From positions 1 through 36,101 of the forward strand of contig CANQIL010000015.1 in NCBI GenBank assembly GCA_947624045.1: a DNA stretch of 36,101 nucleotides, in the 5' to 3' direction. Positions 8,492 to 15,592 of the stretch are shown piece after piece. Numbering within the stretch: the stretch's first letter is position 1; each line of letters opens with the position of its first letter. A program made the position numbers and the translations under genes. This DNA is from an uncultured Bacilli bacterium. Lineage in GTDB: Bacteria; Bacillota_I; Bacilli_A; RF39; UBA660. Under the pieces are notes generated by a model. It had not been told where the DNA came from and ran no database searches. It saw only the letters and a list, made by a program, of their open reading frames with translations.

Positions 8492-8584
8492 CCAGAATTA
8501 TTTATTAGTCGCACCACCTGGAAGCGAAAAACATTGTCGCCTGGAATCATTTATTTGTCGCACCATCCAGAAGCGAGAAACATT
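8492..8584 (-). ncRNA. pseudoknot-like tandem repeat array 1 (two units, degenerate locus)
   Basis: Two units with a 49-bp period (8541-8584, then 8492-8535 on the minus strand). In each, TCGC pairs with GCGA (stem 1), and a 5-nt segment in the stem-1 loop pairs with a segment downstream of an A/U-rich linker (stem 2): CUGGA with UCCAG in one unit, CCAGG with UCUGG (one G-U) in the other. This order of pairing halves is that of an H-type pseudoknot. A G-U pair that would be A-C on the other strand favours minus-strand RNA. A clear own promoter is not seen: a TTGACA at about 8641-8646 inside the 3' end of the preceding gene has only weak -10 candidates. A further half unit lies at 8264-8291. 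Confidence 0.6.
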
Positions 8585-8611
8585 TTCAAGTTTTTTTGCA
8601 TTTTGATAACA

Positions 8612-9238
8612 TTATCCGGAAATGTAAAATAGAATTGATTTTGTCAATTCAGAGCAGTTGGCAAAACTTTTAATTTTAAATTTATTCAAAATGGCTAATA
8701 GTGTTGTTTCATCTTCAGAATCTATTTTATCAATATCCATCCAAATATCAAAATATTCAATATGGATATCCACTTCATAATCAAAAGAACCAGTTAAATC
8801 GCAATCTCTAAGTAACCATAGTTCGGTATAAAAGCCAATGTCAAATTCACGAAAATTTTCATTAACAAAATAGCCATTATATTTTCTTCCATTCTTTCCA
8901 TATTTTTCATAGCCATAAACTATTTTAAATTTAAAATCATTGGAAAGAATTTCTTCCAAACTAGAGTATTCATCATCGGGAGGAAAAAGCGTATAATCTT
9001 GTTCAGTTACTTTCTTAAATTCACATAATGTTTTATATATTTCTTCTTTAGAAATATCTTTTAAGACAAATAAATCTCCTGTATCATATTCTTTATGAGA
9101 ATATAAATCCATACTAATATATTTTGATAATTTTTCATATAATTTTTTCAATCTAGACTTGTCAAAATTTTTAGATTTACAATATATATGAATACGTGCT
9201 GGTATTCCAGCTGCTAAATATCTTCCTATAAATATCAC
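8612..9238 (-). CDS. hypothetical protein, about 205-208 aa, uncertain start
   Basis: I do not recognise the family. It is a soluble protein rich in aromatic and acidic residues (FDYEVDIHIEYFDIWMDIDKID at its C-terminal third is split here as FDYEVDIHIEYF and DIWMDIDKID) without membrane segments. The start is odd: the only canonical in-frame start, GTG at 9236-9238, is part of the AAGGAG Shine-Dalgarno itself. Initiation at the ATA at 9227-9229, 8 bp after AAGGAG, would give IGRYLAAGIPARI as the N-terminus. Either a rare start codon is used or a former ATG has been lost. It has a strong own promoter (9321-9350). Downstream lies the degenerate pseudoknot array. Function unknown. Confidence 0.65.
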   Translation of the reverse strand: MIFIGRYLAAGIPARIHIYCKSKNFDKSRLKKLYEKLSKYISMDLYSHKEYDTGDLFVLKDISKEEIYKTLCEFKKVTEQDYTLFPPDDEYSSLEEILSNDFKFKIVYGYEKYGKNGRKYNGYFVNENFREFDIGFYTELWLLRDCDLTGSFDYEVDIHIEYFDIWMDIDKIDSEDETTLLAILNKFKIKSFANCSELTKSILFYISG

Positions 9239-9320
9239 TCCTTATTTTTAATCTTAGTTACTATAGTTACTATCATTAATTTAAAATAATCAATAATAAA
9301 TATTTCTTACTGATAATTAA

Positions 9321-9350
9321 ATTATAAAGCATACATTTTTTACTTGTCAA
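9321..9350 (-). promoter_or_regulatory. strong promoter of the 8612-9238 gene
   Basis: The minus strand reads TTGACA (9345-9350), an 18-bp spacer and TATAAT (9321-9326), both full consensus. The leader of about 75 nt contains a repeated TAGTAACTA-type sequence near 9255-9275. Confidence 0.8.
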
Positions 9351-9443
9351 TAAAATTATGTGTTTTTTTTTATACTTTTTTATTTTTTCAAAATCAATAT
9401 AATTTTATACAAAAAGTATTGATAAAATTTTCAAATAACTAAT

Positions 9444-9483
9444 ACAGAAAAATAGGGCTCTATCAATTAAGACAGGGCCCTTG
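9444..9483 (-). terminator. rho-independent terminator of the 9524-10102 gene
   Basis: The minus strand has AGGGCCCTGTC / GATAGAGCCCT (11 pairs with two G-U) around TTAATT, followed by ATTTTT. It is a GC-rich stem in an otherwise AT-rich region. Confidence 0.85.
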
Positions 9484-9523
9484 CAATAAGATTTAACATT
9501 TTTCCTTGCATAAAAAATGCTAA

Positions 9524-10102
9524 TTATGGCTCATTTTTTGAAAAATCAAATTTTTGAGGTATATAATCAAAGTCTTTTGGAATTTCATCTATTTTTACTT
9601 TCTTATTTATATCTTTATCAACTTTATAATATTTATTTTTGTATTTAAAGTAAATTTCTTTATCCTTTATTCCATAAACTTTATATTTTTTATTCATTTT
9701 ATGAACTTTTACTTTTTTTGTTTTTAAATTATAGACATTAATACTTTTATTAGTAAGAGCATATAGATAATTGCCTCTTGCTAATACATAATTTATACTT
9801 TTACAGGTCTTTTCATCTATTGTAAAACGTCTAGTATATGTTTCTCTTATATAAAAAGTTTCTTCAACGTTTGTTCTTTCAGCTATATAACAATTATTAA
9901 AATGACTGTCTTTGAAAAAGACTTTATTTCTAGAATCCCAATAAATATGATTTTTATCATCTATTACTCCCTCACCAGGTATATTAGTGAAAGATTCATA
10001 TTCTGATTTTGTTTTAAAAATAGAATTCTTATTCATAATAAGACAAATACATATACAATATATTAAAACTACAAAGAATACAATTGTTAAAAATTTTTTC
10101 AT
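9524..10102 (-). CDS. membrane-anchored hypothetical protein, 192 aa
   Basis: The family is not recognised. I choose ATG 10102 (MKKFLTIVFF) because GGCGG lies 7 bp upstream; an in-frame start nine codons earlier lacks such a site. One N-terminal membrane segment (FLTIVFFVVLIYCICICLIM, about 4-23) anchors a basic, Lys/Tyr-rich domain of about 165 residues, presumably outside the cell. The domain contains short beta-strand-like repeats with Asn/Lys/Tyr (GNYLYALTNKSINVYNLKTK, KYKVYGIKDKEIYFKYKNKY), which could be propeller-like strands. It has its own promoter (10245-10273) and terminator and sits downstream of the second non-coding cassette. No similarity to known type III toxins is evident. 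Confidence 0.75.
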   Translation of the reverse strand: MKKFLTIVFFVVLIYCICICLIMNKNSIFKTKSEYESFTNIPGEGVIDDKNHIYWDSRNKVFFKDSHFNNCYIAERTNVEETFYIRETYTRRFTIDEKTCKSINYVLARGNYLYALTNKSINVYNLKTKKVKVHKMNKKYKVYGIKDKEIYFKYKNKYYKVDKDINKKVKIDEIPKDFDYIPQKFDFSKNEP

Positions 10103-10244
10103 TAATGCACCGCCTATTCTATTAATCAAATCATCTTTATTGTAAAAGTAGTAAAATTAGACAAATCAATGATCGTTTTCAAATTATTATTATTTAAGTT
10201 ATTTTATATGTTGGATCTTAAAATACTTATGTTTTTCAATATTA

Positions 10245-10273
10245 ATACTATAAGCAATTCTAGAAAAAGTCAA
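10245..10273 (-). promoter_or_regulatory. promoter of the 9524-10102 gene
   Basis: The minus strand reads TTGACT (10268-10273), a 17-bp spacer and TAGTAT (10245-10250). Confidence 0.6.
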
Positions 10274-10360
10274 TTGTAAAGTTTTGAAGGACAGATATTT
10301 ATAAAAAATATAACTTATTAATCACAAAATTATATCTATGTCAAACTACTCATTAATTAG

Positions 10361-10428
10361 AAAAAATAAAACTCAATTTTAATAATTAGAAATTGAATCA
10401 CTTAAGGCTTCAAAAGTTTCTTAGGTAC
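10361..10428 (-). ncRNA. putative small RNA with hairpin and terminator (copy 2)
   Basis: The minus strand shows CCTAAG / CTTAAG arms (one G-U; 10420-10425 and 10401-10406) around a loop with AAACTTTTGAAGC, the same loop as the unit at 8312-8405 but with a different, still paired stem. A CAATTT / AAATTG hairpin followed by AGTTTTATTTTTT makes a terminator at 10361-10395. Predicted length is about 65-70 nt. Function unknown. Confidence 0.5.
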
Positions 10429-10431
10429 CGC

Positions 10432-10460
10432 TTAATATAAAATATGATAGATTGTGTCAA
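10432..10460 (-). promoter_or_regulatory. promoter of putative small RNA copy 2
   Basis: The minus strand reads TTGACA (10455-10460) and, after 17 bp, TATTAA (10432-10437); TATATT at 10434-10439 (15 bp) is an alternative -10. Confidence 0.55.
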
Positions 10461-10503
10461 TACTTTTTAAATTATATTTTCATTTTAATTTATAAAAGTC
10501 ATA

Positions 10504-10536
10504 AAGGAAAAGAAAACTCCATCTTGCGATGAAGCT
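10504..10536 (-). terminator. terminator of pseudoknot-like array 2
   Basis: The minus strand has GCTTCATC / GATGGAGT (8 pairs, two G-U) around GCAA, followed by TTTCTTTTCC. It is homologous to the terminator at 8221-8253. Confidence 0.75.
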
Positions 10537-10551
10537 ATCCTACATTTTCAA

Positions 10552-10648
10552 CTGGGATTATTTATTACTCGCTAGCCACCCAGAAGCGAGAAACATTGTC
10601 GACCGGGATTATTTATTACTCGCTAGCCACCCGGAAGCGAGAAACATT
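10552..10648 (-). ncRNA. pseudoknot-like tandem repeat RNA (array 2) with own promoter
   Basis: Two units with an exact 51-bp period (10603-10648, then 10552-10597 on the minus strand). Each unit has stem 1 CUCGCU/AGCGAG (6 bp). Its loop contains CCGGG (unit 1) or CUGGG (unit 2), complementary to CCCGG or CCCAG located after an 11-nt linker UAAUAAAUAAU. The halves interlock in H-type pseudoknot order with a 1-nt first loop and an A/U-rich third loop. The C-to-U change in one arm is matched by G-to-A in the other. A consensus promoter lies upstream and a terminator downstream, giving a transcript of about 160 nt. The architecture (promoter, tandem pseudoknots, terminator) recalls type III antitoxin RNAs such as ToxI/CptI, but no adjacent toxin gene is recognised. 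Confidence 0.65.
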
Positions 10649-10673
10649 TACGTACTTTTTCAAATGCAATATA

Positions 10674-10702
10674 AGTATACTATATTTTTATGAAAGTGTC
10701 AA
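10674..10702 (-). promoter_or_regulatory. promoter of pseudoknot-like array 2, flanked by inverted repeat
   Basis: The minus strand reads TTGACA (10697-10702), a 17-bp spacer and TATACT (10674-10679). Inverted sequences AGTATACTAT (10674-10683) and ATAGTATAC (about 10703-10711) lie at the -10 and just upstream of the -35, so a regulator could bind both sides. Confidence 0.75.
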
Positions 10703-10758
10703 ATAGTATACGTTAATATTTTTTAACTATGATTAATTATTTTAATTATATCGCAAAA

Positions 10759-13389
10759 TTATTTATTATTTTTTTCATTAATAGCGGCTATGGCAGCAGC
10801 AAGTCTTGCGATAGGTACTCTAAATGGTGAGCAAGAAACATATGATAAGCCAGCTTTATGACAGAATTCTACAGAAGATGGGTCGCCTCCATGTTCACCA
10901 CAGATTCCTAATTTAATATCTGGTCTTGTAGATTTACCTAATTCACAAGCCATTTTAACAAGCTTACCTACACCAACTTGGTCAAGTTTAGCAAATGGGT
11001 CTTGTTCGTAAATCTTTTTCTCATAATAAGAACTTAGGAACTTAGAAGCATCATCTCTAGAGAAACCAAATGTCATTTGTGTTAAATCATTAGTTCCAAA
11101 TGAGAAGAATTCTGCTTCTTTAGCAATCTCATCAGCTGTTAAGGCAGCACGAGGAATTTCTATCATGGTACCAATATGATAATTCATATCAGATTTCTTT
11201 TCAGCTTTTACAGCTTCTGCTGTTTCAATAACAATATCTTTTACATATTTTAATTCTTTTACTTCACCAACAAGAGGAATCATTATTTCAGGAACTATAT
11301 CAAAACCATCTTCTTCTTTTACTTCAATAGCAGCTTCCATTAAAGCTCTTGTTTGCATTTTAGCAATTTCTGGATATGTTACAGCTAAACGACAACCTCT
11401 ATGACCCATCATTGGATTAAATTCATGTAGCTCATCACATTTAGCTTTTAGTTTTTCAGTAGTTATATTCATATCTTTAGCTAAAGCTTCAATTTCACTA
11501 TCTTCTTTTGGTAAGAATTCATGTAGCGGTGGGTCTAGATAACGAACTGTCATTGGTCTGCCAGCTAATTCTTTATACATAGCTTTGAAGTCACCTTTTT
11601 GATATGGAATTAATTTTTCTAAAGCTTTTTCTCTTTCTTCAGTTGTTTCAGCTAGAATCATTTTTCTAATATTAAAGATTCTTTCTTCATCGAAGAACAT
11701 ATGCTCAGTACGGCATAGACCAATTCCCTCAGCACCAAGCTCAATGGCTTTTTTAGTATCTCTTGGTGTATCAGCATTTGTTCTTACACCTAGTTTTCTA
11801 AATTTATCAGCCCATTCCATAACACGACCAAATTCTCCAGAGATAGTAGCTTCAACTGTTGGAATTTCACCATCATAAATATTTCCAGTAGAGCCATCAA
11901 TAGAAATGACATCACCTTCATGGAATGTTTTACCACCAAGTTCAAACTCTTTTTTAGCCTCATTCATTTTAATATCGCCACAACCAGATACGCAGCAAGA
12001 ACCCATACCACGAGCAACAACGGCAGCGTGTGAAGTCATACCACCACGAACTGTTAAAATACCTTGAGATACTTTCATACCGGTAATATCTTCAGGTGAT
12101 GTTTCTAATCTAACTAAAATTACTTTTTTACCTTTATTATGCCAAACTTCAGCATCTTCAGCAGTAAAGACTATTTGACCACTTGCAGCACCAGGAGATG
12201 CTCCTAAACCTTTACCAATAGCTTTTACTTCTTTTAACTTAGCTTGGTCAAATTGTGGATGAAGTAAAGTGTCTAAGTTTCTTGGGTCTATCATCGCAAC
12301 GGCTTCTTCTTCAGTACGCATTTTTTCATCTACTAAGTCGCAAGCTATTTTTAAAGCAGCTTTAGCTGTACGTTTACCATTTCTTGTTTGTAACATATAA
12401 AGTTTACCATGTTCAACAGTAAATTCCATATCTTGCATATCTCGATAATGTTCTTCTAATGTTTTACAAACTTCTTTAAATTGACTGAATGCTTCTGGGA
12501 ACTTTTCTTCCATTTCGGCAATTTTCATTGGGGTACGAACTCCGGCAACAACATCTTCGCCTTGAGCATTAGTTAAAAATTCACCAAATAAGCCTTTTTC
12601 ACCGGTAGCTGGGTCACGAGTAAAGGCAACACCTGTACCACAGTCATCTCCCATATTGCCAAAAGCCATTGATTGAACATTTACAGCTGTTCCCCAAGAA
12701 TAAGGAATATCATTATCTCTTCTGTAAACGTTAGCTCTTGGATTATCCCATGAACGGAATACCGCTTTAATTGCGCCCATTAATTGTTCTTTAGGGTCAG
12801 TTGGGAAGTCACTTTCGATTTTATTTTTATATTCTTCTTTAAATTCTCTAGCTAATTCTTTTAAGTCATCAGCATCCAATTCAACATCTTGAGTTACATT
12901 CTTTTTAGCTTTCATTTTATCGATTAATTCTTCAAAGTATTTCTTACCAACTTCCATAACAACGTCGGAATACATTTGAATAAATCTTCTATAACAATCC
13001 CAAGCCCATCTTGGATTATTACTCTTTTTAGCTATTGTTTCAACAACATCTTCATTTAAACCAAGATTTAAAATAGTATCCATCATTCCTGGCATAGAGG
13101 CTCTAGCACCTGATCTTACAGATACTAATAATGGATTTTCTTTATCGCCAAATTTCTTTCCTGTTATTTCTTCCATTTTTAGGATATATTCATTAATTTG
13201 ACTTTGAATTTCAGAGTTTATTTCTCTTCCATCTTCATAGTACTTAGTGCAGGCTTCTGTTGTAATAGTAAAACCTTGTGGTACTGGCAAACCAATATTA
13301 GTCATTTCAGCTAAGTTAGCTCCCTTTCCGCCAAGAAGTTCTCGCATATTAGCATTTCCTTCACTAAATAAGTATACGTATTTATGCAT
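10759..13389 (-). CDS. ppdK: pyruvate, phosphate dikinase, 876 aa
   Basis: Interconverts pyruvate, ATP and phosphate with phosphoenolpyruvate, AMP and diphosphate in the cytosol; in fermentative bacteria it often works in glycolysis with PPi. The full-length three-domain enzyme is present: an N-terminal ATP-binding domain (GGKGANLAEM, LVSVRSGARASMPGMMDT), the swivelling phosphohistidine domain with the catalytic His in GGMTSHAAVVARGMG near residue 455, and the C-terminal PEP-binding barrel (GLCRTEHMFF, GICGEHGGDP with the family Cys). The length matches the family. The ATG at 13389 follows GGAGGA. It is a single-gene unit with its own promoter (13419-13447). The only terminator found downstream is that of the non-coding cassette at 10504, after the array promoter. 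Confidence 0.97.
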   Translation of the reverse strand: MHKYVYLFSEGNANMRELLGGKGANLAEMTNIGLPVPQGFTITTEACTKYYEDGREINSEIQSQINEYILKMEEITGKKFGDKENPLLVSVRSGARASMPGMMDTILNLGLNEDVVETIAKKSNNPRWAWDCYRRFIQMYSDVVMEVGKKYFEELIDKMKAKKNVTQDVELDADDLKELAREFKEEYKNKIESDFPTDPKEQLMGAIKAVFRSWDNPRANVYRRDNDIPYSWGTAVNVQSMAFGNMGDDCGTGVAFTRDPATGEKGLFGEFLTNAQGEDVVAGVRTPMKIAEMEEKFPEAFSQFKEVCKTLEEHYRDMQDMEFTVEHGKLYMLQTRNGKRTAKAALKIACDLVDEKMRTEEEAVAMIDPRNLDTLLHPQFDQAKLKEVKAIGKGLGASPGAASGQIVFTAEDAEVWHNKGKKVILVRLETSPEDITGMKVSQGILTVRGGMTSHAAVVARGMGSCCVSGCGDIKMNEAKKEFELGGKTFHEGDVISIDGSTGNIYDGEIPTVEATISGEFGRVMEWADKFRKLGVRTNADTPRDTKKAIELGAEGIGLCRTEHMFFDEERIFNIRKMILAETTEEREKALEKLIPYQKGDFKAMYKELAGRPMTVRYLDPPLHEFLPKEDSEIEALAKDMNITTEKLKAKCDELHEFNPMMGHRGCRLAVTYPEIAKMQTRALMEAAIEVKEEDGFDIVPEIMIPLVGEVKELKYVKDIVIETAEAVKAEKKSDMNYHIGTMIEIPRAALTADEIAKEAEFFSFGTNDLTQMTFGFSRDDASKFLSSYYEKKIYEQDPFAKLDQVGVGKLVKMACELGKSTRPDIKLGICGEHGGDPSSVEFCHKAGLSYVSCSPFRVPIARLAAAIAAINEKNNK

Positions 13390-13418
13390 TAATATTCCTC
13401 CTCTTAAAATACAAGTTT

Positions 13419-13447
13419 ATTATAGCAGTTATAAGCTTTATCGACAA
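13419..13447 (-). promoter_or_regulatory. promoter of ppdK
   Basis: The minus strand reads TTGTCG (13442-13447), a 17-bp spacer and TATAAT (13419-13424). Confidence 0.75.
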
Positions 13448-13479
13448 GAAAATTTGTGAAATATTAATACTTTTTTACA

Positions 13480-15477
13480 TTATGGAGTTAAGACTAGGCG
13501 TGTGGAACGACCTTCAGATGCAGAACCGTGTAATCCATAGGCACTGAAAATACCACTCGTATTTTCATAGTAAATGCCACCACGTCCAAACCATGGACTC
13601 CATATGCCAATATAATCCATCAGATTATTATACCAGCCAGATTCTACGGTATCTAATTCAAATGTTTCTGATAAAGCATGCCCATAGCATATTTTATTGT
13701 TACAAGCTTTATTAAAAGCTTCACCATTTGCAATACCATCTTTTCGCATATAAACATTATAATATTTTGAAGATGGAAAATCTACTCCATTTGTTTTTTT
13801 TGTACCATTTCCAACTTTTCCATTAAAACCCGAACTCCAATCAAGACTGTGTCCTGACATAGGAATCATATCATTATCATAGCTAATCACACTCATTACA
13901 TAATCAACTGCTCCTCCTGACATATCATATATTCCATATATATTTCCAGTCGTTGAAGCTCCGGGTCCGGCTTGACCTCTTCCTGTTCCTAAATTAGTCA
14001 TATCATTATAGGCATACTGTATTGATATAGTTTCTTCTTGACTAGGAGTCCCATTACTACTTCCTGTTATGTATTCACTTGATTTGTTTTGATATATTTG
14101 TTTATTTGCTCCAGTATACTCAGAATTACCATACTTTCCGTATTTGCTTTGAGATAGATAGGCAACGGACCCCCACTCATCATTCTTCATCATATGTAAG
14201 TCTCCACTATCTGCTTTAAAGCCAAACACATCATTATTATGTAATTGCATACTTCTTGACATGAAGTAGAAATTACTTACATTTCTATTTCTTAATGAAT
14301 TAATGCCTGGCTTTACTGTTACACTACTTACATTACAACTTGTATTGGTGCAATCTGGAGATGTACCAGTTGGCTCAAATTTGGAAACCCATATGCCACT
14401 TCTCTTAACACTATCAAAATCAAAGGCTTCGTTTGTACGCCAATTTGTTGGAGTATTTCCTGTATATTGAGCTGTTCCTGTTTCTGTTACTTTTGATATA
14501 AACTTGACATCTATTTCTCCAGGTAATTCTCTTGTTGGATTAGTATTTCCAAAACTAGCTTTGCCAAAATAGGCTGTTCCATTCTCACTTTTTATCGTAT
14601 AAGAATATCTTGGTATCCAGACCCACATCGTATTTATATTATCCATATTTATTGGTGTTCCAACAGGAGCTTTTTTTATTTCTTCTCTTACGTCAGAAGT
14701 AACTGTTACTGCGTTAGCCCATTGTTGCTTAGAATAATCATACCAATTATTATTTTCATTATTTATATCTGCTTTTTTCCAAGTCCCCTCAGTATCACTT
14801 GTAGTTTCATAATATACGGGTATCATATCTCCATTTAATTCTGGTGCATTCGGAATGTTATCAACTAAAGGAGTTACTGTACCACTAGTCTCTCCATCTA
14901 CAACACTTTCATAAATAAAGGCTCTATCTAATCCTCCTATTATTACTTCACCTGAAGGCATTTCTGTTGATGAATTTAAGAATGTAGCTTTTAACGTTAC
15001 TGTTTCTGTTTTTTGTTCATTTAATACTGGTATAGTAGAAAAATCAGTTGTACTTTTTATTTGAGTCGTTCCATAATTTACTTCATAAATAACATTGTTT
15101 CTTAAAATGTCTTGATCTTTTGAATCGCCTAAAAAAGTTAAGTTAGAACTCTTTCCTGTTACATCTACTAATCTTGCGGGAATATTTCCCATATTTTTAA
15201 CTGGAACAGTAAAAGTACAAGAATCTCCTGGTTTATTAAAAACTACACTCATACCTTCTATAGAAGTACCATTAACTTTACCTATATCACAATCTGCTGT
15301 ACCTGTTTTAGTAGTTTTTATTTCATCAGTTAAAAATACTACATCCCATTTAGCTTCTACTTTAGCTGTACCATTTATCTTTAAACTAGCTGAAAGCAAG
15401 GCATATCCAATAGATAACCCTAATACTGCTACACAAAGACAAGCTATTATAATTAATTTAGTTTTTCTATTATTCAT
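13480..15477 (-). CDS. surface protein A: anchored FGE/C-type-lectin-like protein with variable C-terminus, 665 aa
   Basis: Paralogue of the proteins at 20150 and 32505. Parts: a basic N-terminus and membrane segment at about 7-28 (LIIIACLCVAVLGLSIGYAL); a beta-type domain at about 35-195 (GTAKVEAKWDVVF, CTFTVPVKN, GGLDRAFIYES) that recalls TasA/camelysin-like exported domains; a linker; then a large domain starting near LNGDMIPVYYE with WVWIPRYSYTI and YDMSGG at 517-522. The latter resembles the DMxGNVWEW motif of formylglycine-generating-enzyme/C-type-lectin folds, but the Trp is Val here. The last 51 residues keep a framework (PW..RGG, GIF, RL.LTP) and differ strongly from the paralogues. 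Its promoter overlaps operators shared with a divergent HTH gene. An adhesin or ligand-binding role is inferred. Confidence 0.8.
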   Translation of the reverse strand: MNNRKTKLIIIACLCVAVLGLSIGYALLSASLKINGTAKVEAKWDVVFLTDEIKTTKTGTADCDIGKVNGTSIEGMSVVFNKPGDSCTFTVPVKNMGNIPARLVDVTGKSSNLTFLGDSKDQDILRNNVIYEVNYGTTQIKSTTDFSTIPVLNEQKTETVTLKATFLNSSTEMPSGEVIIGGLDRAFIYESVVDGETSGTVTPLVDNIPNAPELNGDMIPVYYETTSDTEGTWKKADINNENNNWYDYSKQQWANAVTVTSDVREEIKKAPVGTPINMDNINTMWVWIPRYSYTIKSENGTAYFGKASFGNTNPTRELPGEIDVKFISKVTETGTAQYTGNTPTNWRTNEAFDFDSVKRSGIWVSKFEPTGTSPDCTNTSCNVSSVTVKPGINSLRNRNVSNFYFMSRSMQLHNNDVFGFKADSGDLHMMKNDEWGSVAYLSQSKYGKYGNSEYTGANKQIYQNKSSEYITGSSNGTPSQEETISIQYAYNDMTNLGTGRGQAGPGASTTGNIYGIYDMSGGAVDYVMSVISYDNDMIPMSGHSLDWSSGFNGKVGNGTKKTNGVDFPSSKYYNVYMRKDGIANGEAFNKACNNKICYGHALSETFELDTVESGWYNNLMDYIGIWSPWFGRGGIYYENTSGIFSAYGLHGSASEGRSTRLVLTP
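13483..13635 (-). other. hypervariable C-terminal segment of surface protein A
   Basis: Encodes the last 51 residues. It has the same length as the segment of protein C but only 24 of 51 residues agree, whereas a 46-residue stretch in the middle of the two proteins agrees at 43. Differences fall between fixed PW, RGG, GIF and RL.LTP positions. This is the pattern of a binding-surface variable region; the cause is not shown by this sequence alone. Confidence 0.6.
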
Positions 15478-15491
15478 ATCGTGCCTCTTAT

Positions 15492-15565
15492 TATATCTAT
15501 TTAGATATATTTAATAAAATTGTATATCCATTTAGGTATAAAGTCAATATGTTTAATTAGATATA
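15492..15565. promoter_or_regulatory. three 18-bp operators between surface protein A and the HTH gene
   Basis: Site 1 (15492-15509) is a perfect palindrome, TATATCTA-TT-TAGATATA. Site 2 (15523-15540) and site 3 (15548-15565) match it with three mismatches each. Site 2 occupies the spacer of the surface-protein promoter and touches its -10; site 1 is just downstream, between promoter and start codon; site 3 is next to the HTH gene. The layout suits autoregulation and repression by the divergent HTH protein, which is inference. Confidence 0.7.
15519..15547 (-). promoter_or_regulatory. promoter of surface protein A
   Basis: The minus strand reads TTGACT (15542-15547), a 17-bp spacer and TACAAT (15519-15524). 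It has no G tract, unlike the promoters of paralogues B and C. AAGAGG precedes the ATG at 15477 by 6 bp. Confidence 0.8.
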
Positions 15566-15592
15566 TGTAAAAATATATTAGAGGTGGAACTA

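Larger units (their letters stand above)
8248..8514. repeat. 44-bp direct repeats bracketing a 179-bp segment
   Basis: A 44-bp sequence occurs at 8248-8291 and again at 8471-8514 with a single difference (A at 8267 against T at 8490). It contains the 3' half of a pseudoknot-repeat unit plus the sequence that leads into the terminator. The 179 bp between the copies hold a small promoter-hairpin-terminator unit. The arrangement looks like a tandem duplication or an insertion into an older array. Confidence 0.75.
8162..8611. other. 450-bp gene-free region: degenerate non-coding cassette
   Basis: This interval holds, in minus-strand order, pseudoknot-like array 1, a promoter, a small RNA-like hairpin unit with terminator, a truncated array unit, a terminator, and the leader of the NUDIX gene with a possible -10 TACAAT near 8209-8214. 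An 80-codon plus-strand frame across it consists of the repeats and is not credible as a gene. Confidence 0.7.
10103..10758. other. 656-bp gene-free region: second non-coding cassette
   Basis: In minus-strand order from the ppdK stop codon it holds a promoter (10674-10702), pseudoknot-like array 2 (10552-10648), a terminator (10504-10536), a second promoter (10432-10460), a small hairpin RNA unit with terminator (10361-10428), and then the promoter and about 135-nt leader of the 192-aa membrane protein gene. No credible open reading frame is present. Confidence 0.75.

Noticed and set aside
8364-8606. 80-codon plus-strand reading frame
   Set aside because: It runs across the pseudoknot repeats and the small RNA unit, has no ribosome site and is antisense to the predicted promoters.
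9524-10102. Toxin of a type III toxin-antitoxin system downstream of array 2
   Set aside because: The product is a membrane-anchored Lys/Tyr-rich protein with its own promoter and terminator and no resemblance to ToxN, CptN or TenpN as far as can be judged by eye.
10420-10432. T-box-like GGTACCGC sequence
   Set aside because: It occurs on the plus strand where no downstream gene exists, the full AGGGTGGNACCGCG element is absent, and the homologous copy near 8396 lacks it.
8492-10648. CRISPR array for the 49-51-bp repeats
   Set aside because: There are only two units per locus, no unique spacers, and internal pairing covers the whole unit; no cas genes are present.
15584-15592. GTG start of the HTH regulator
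   Set aside because: The GTG is part of the AGAGGTGG ribosome site; the ATG at 15593 is correctly spaced.
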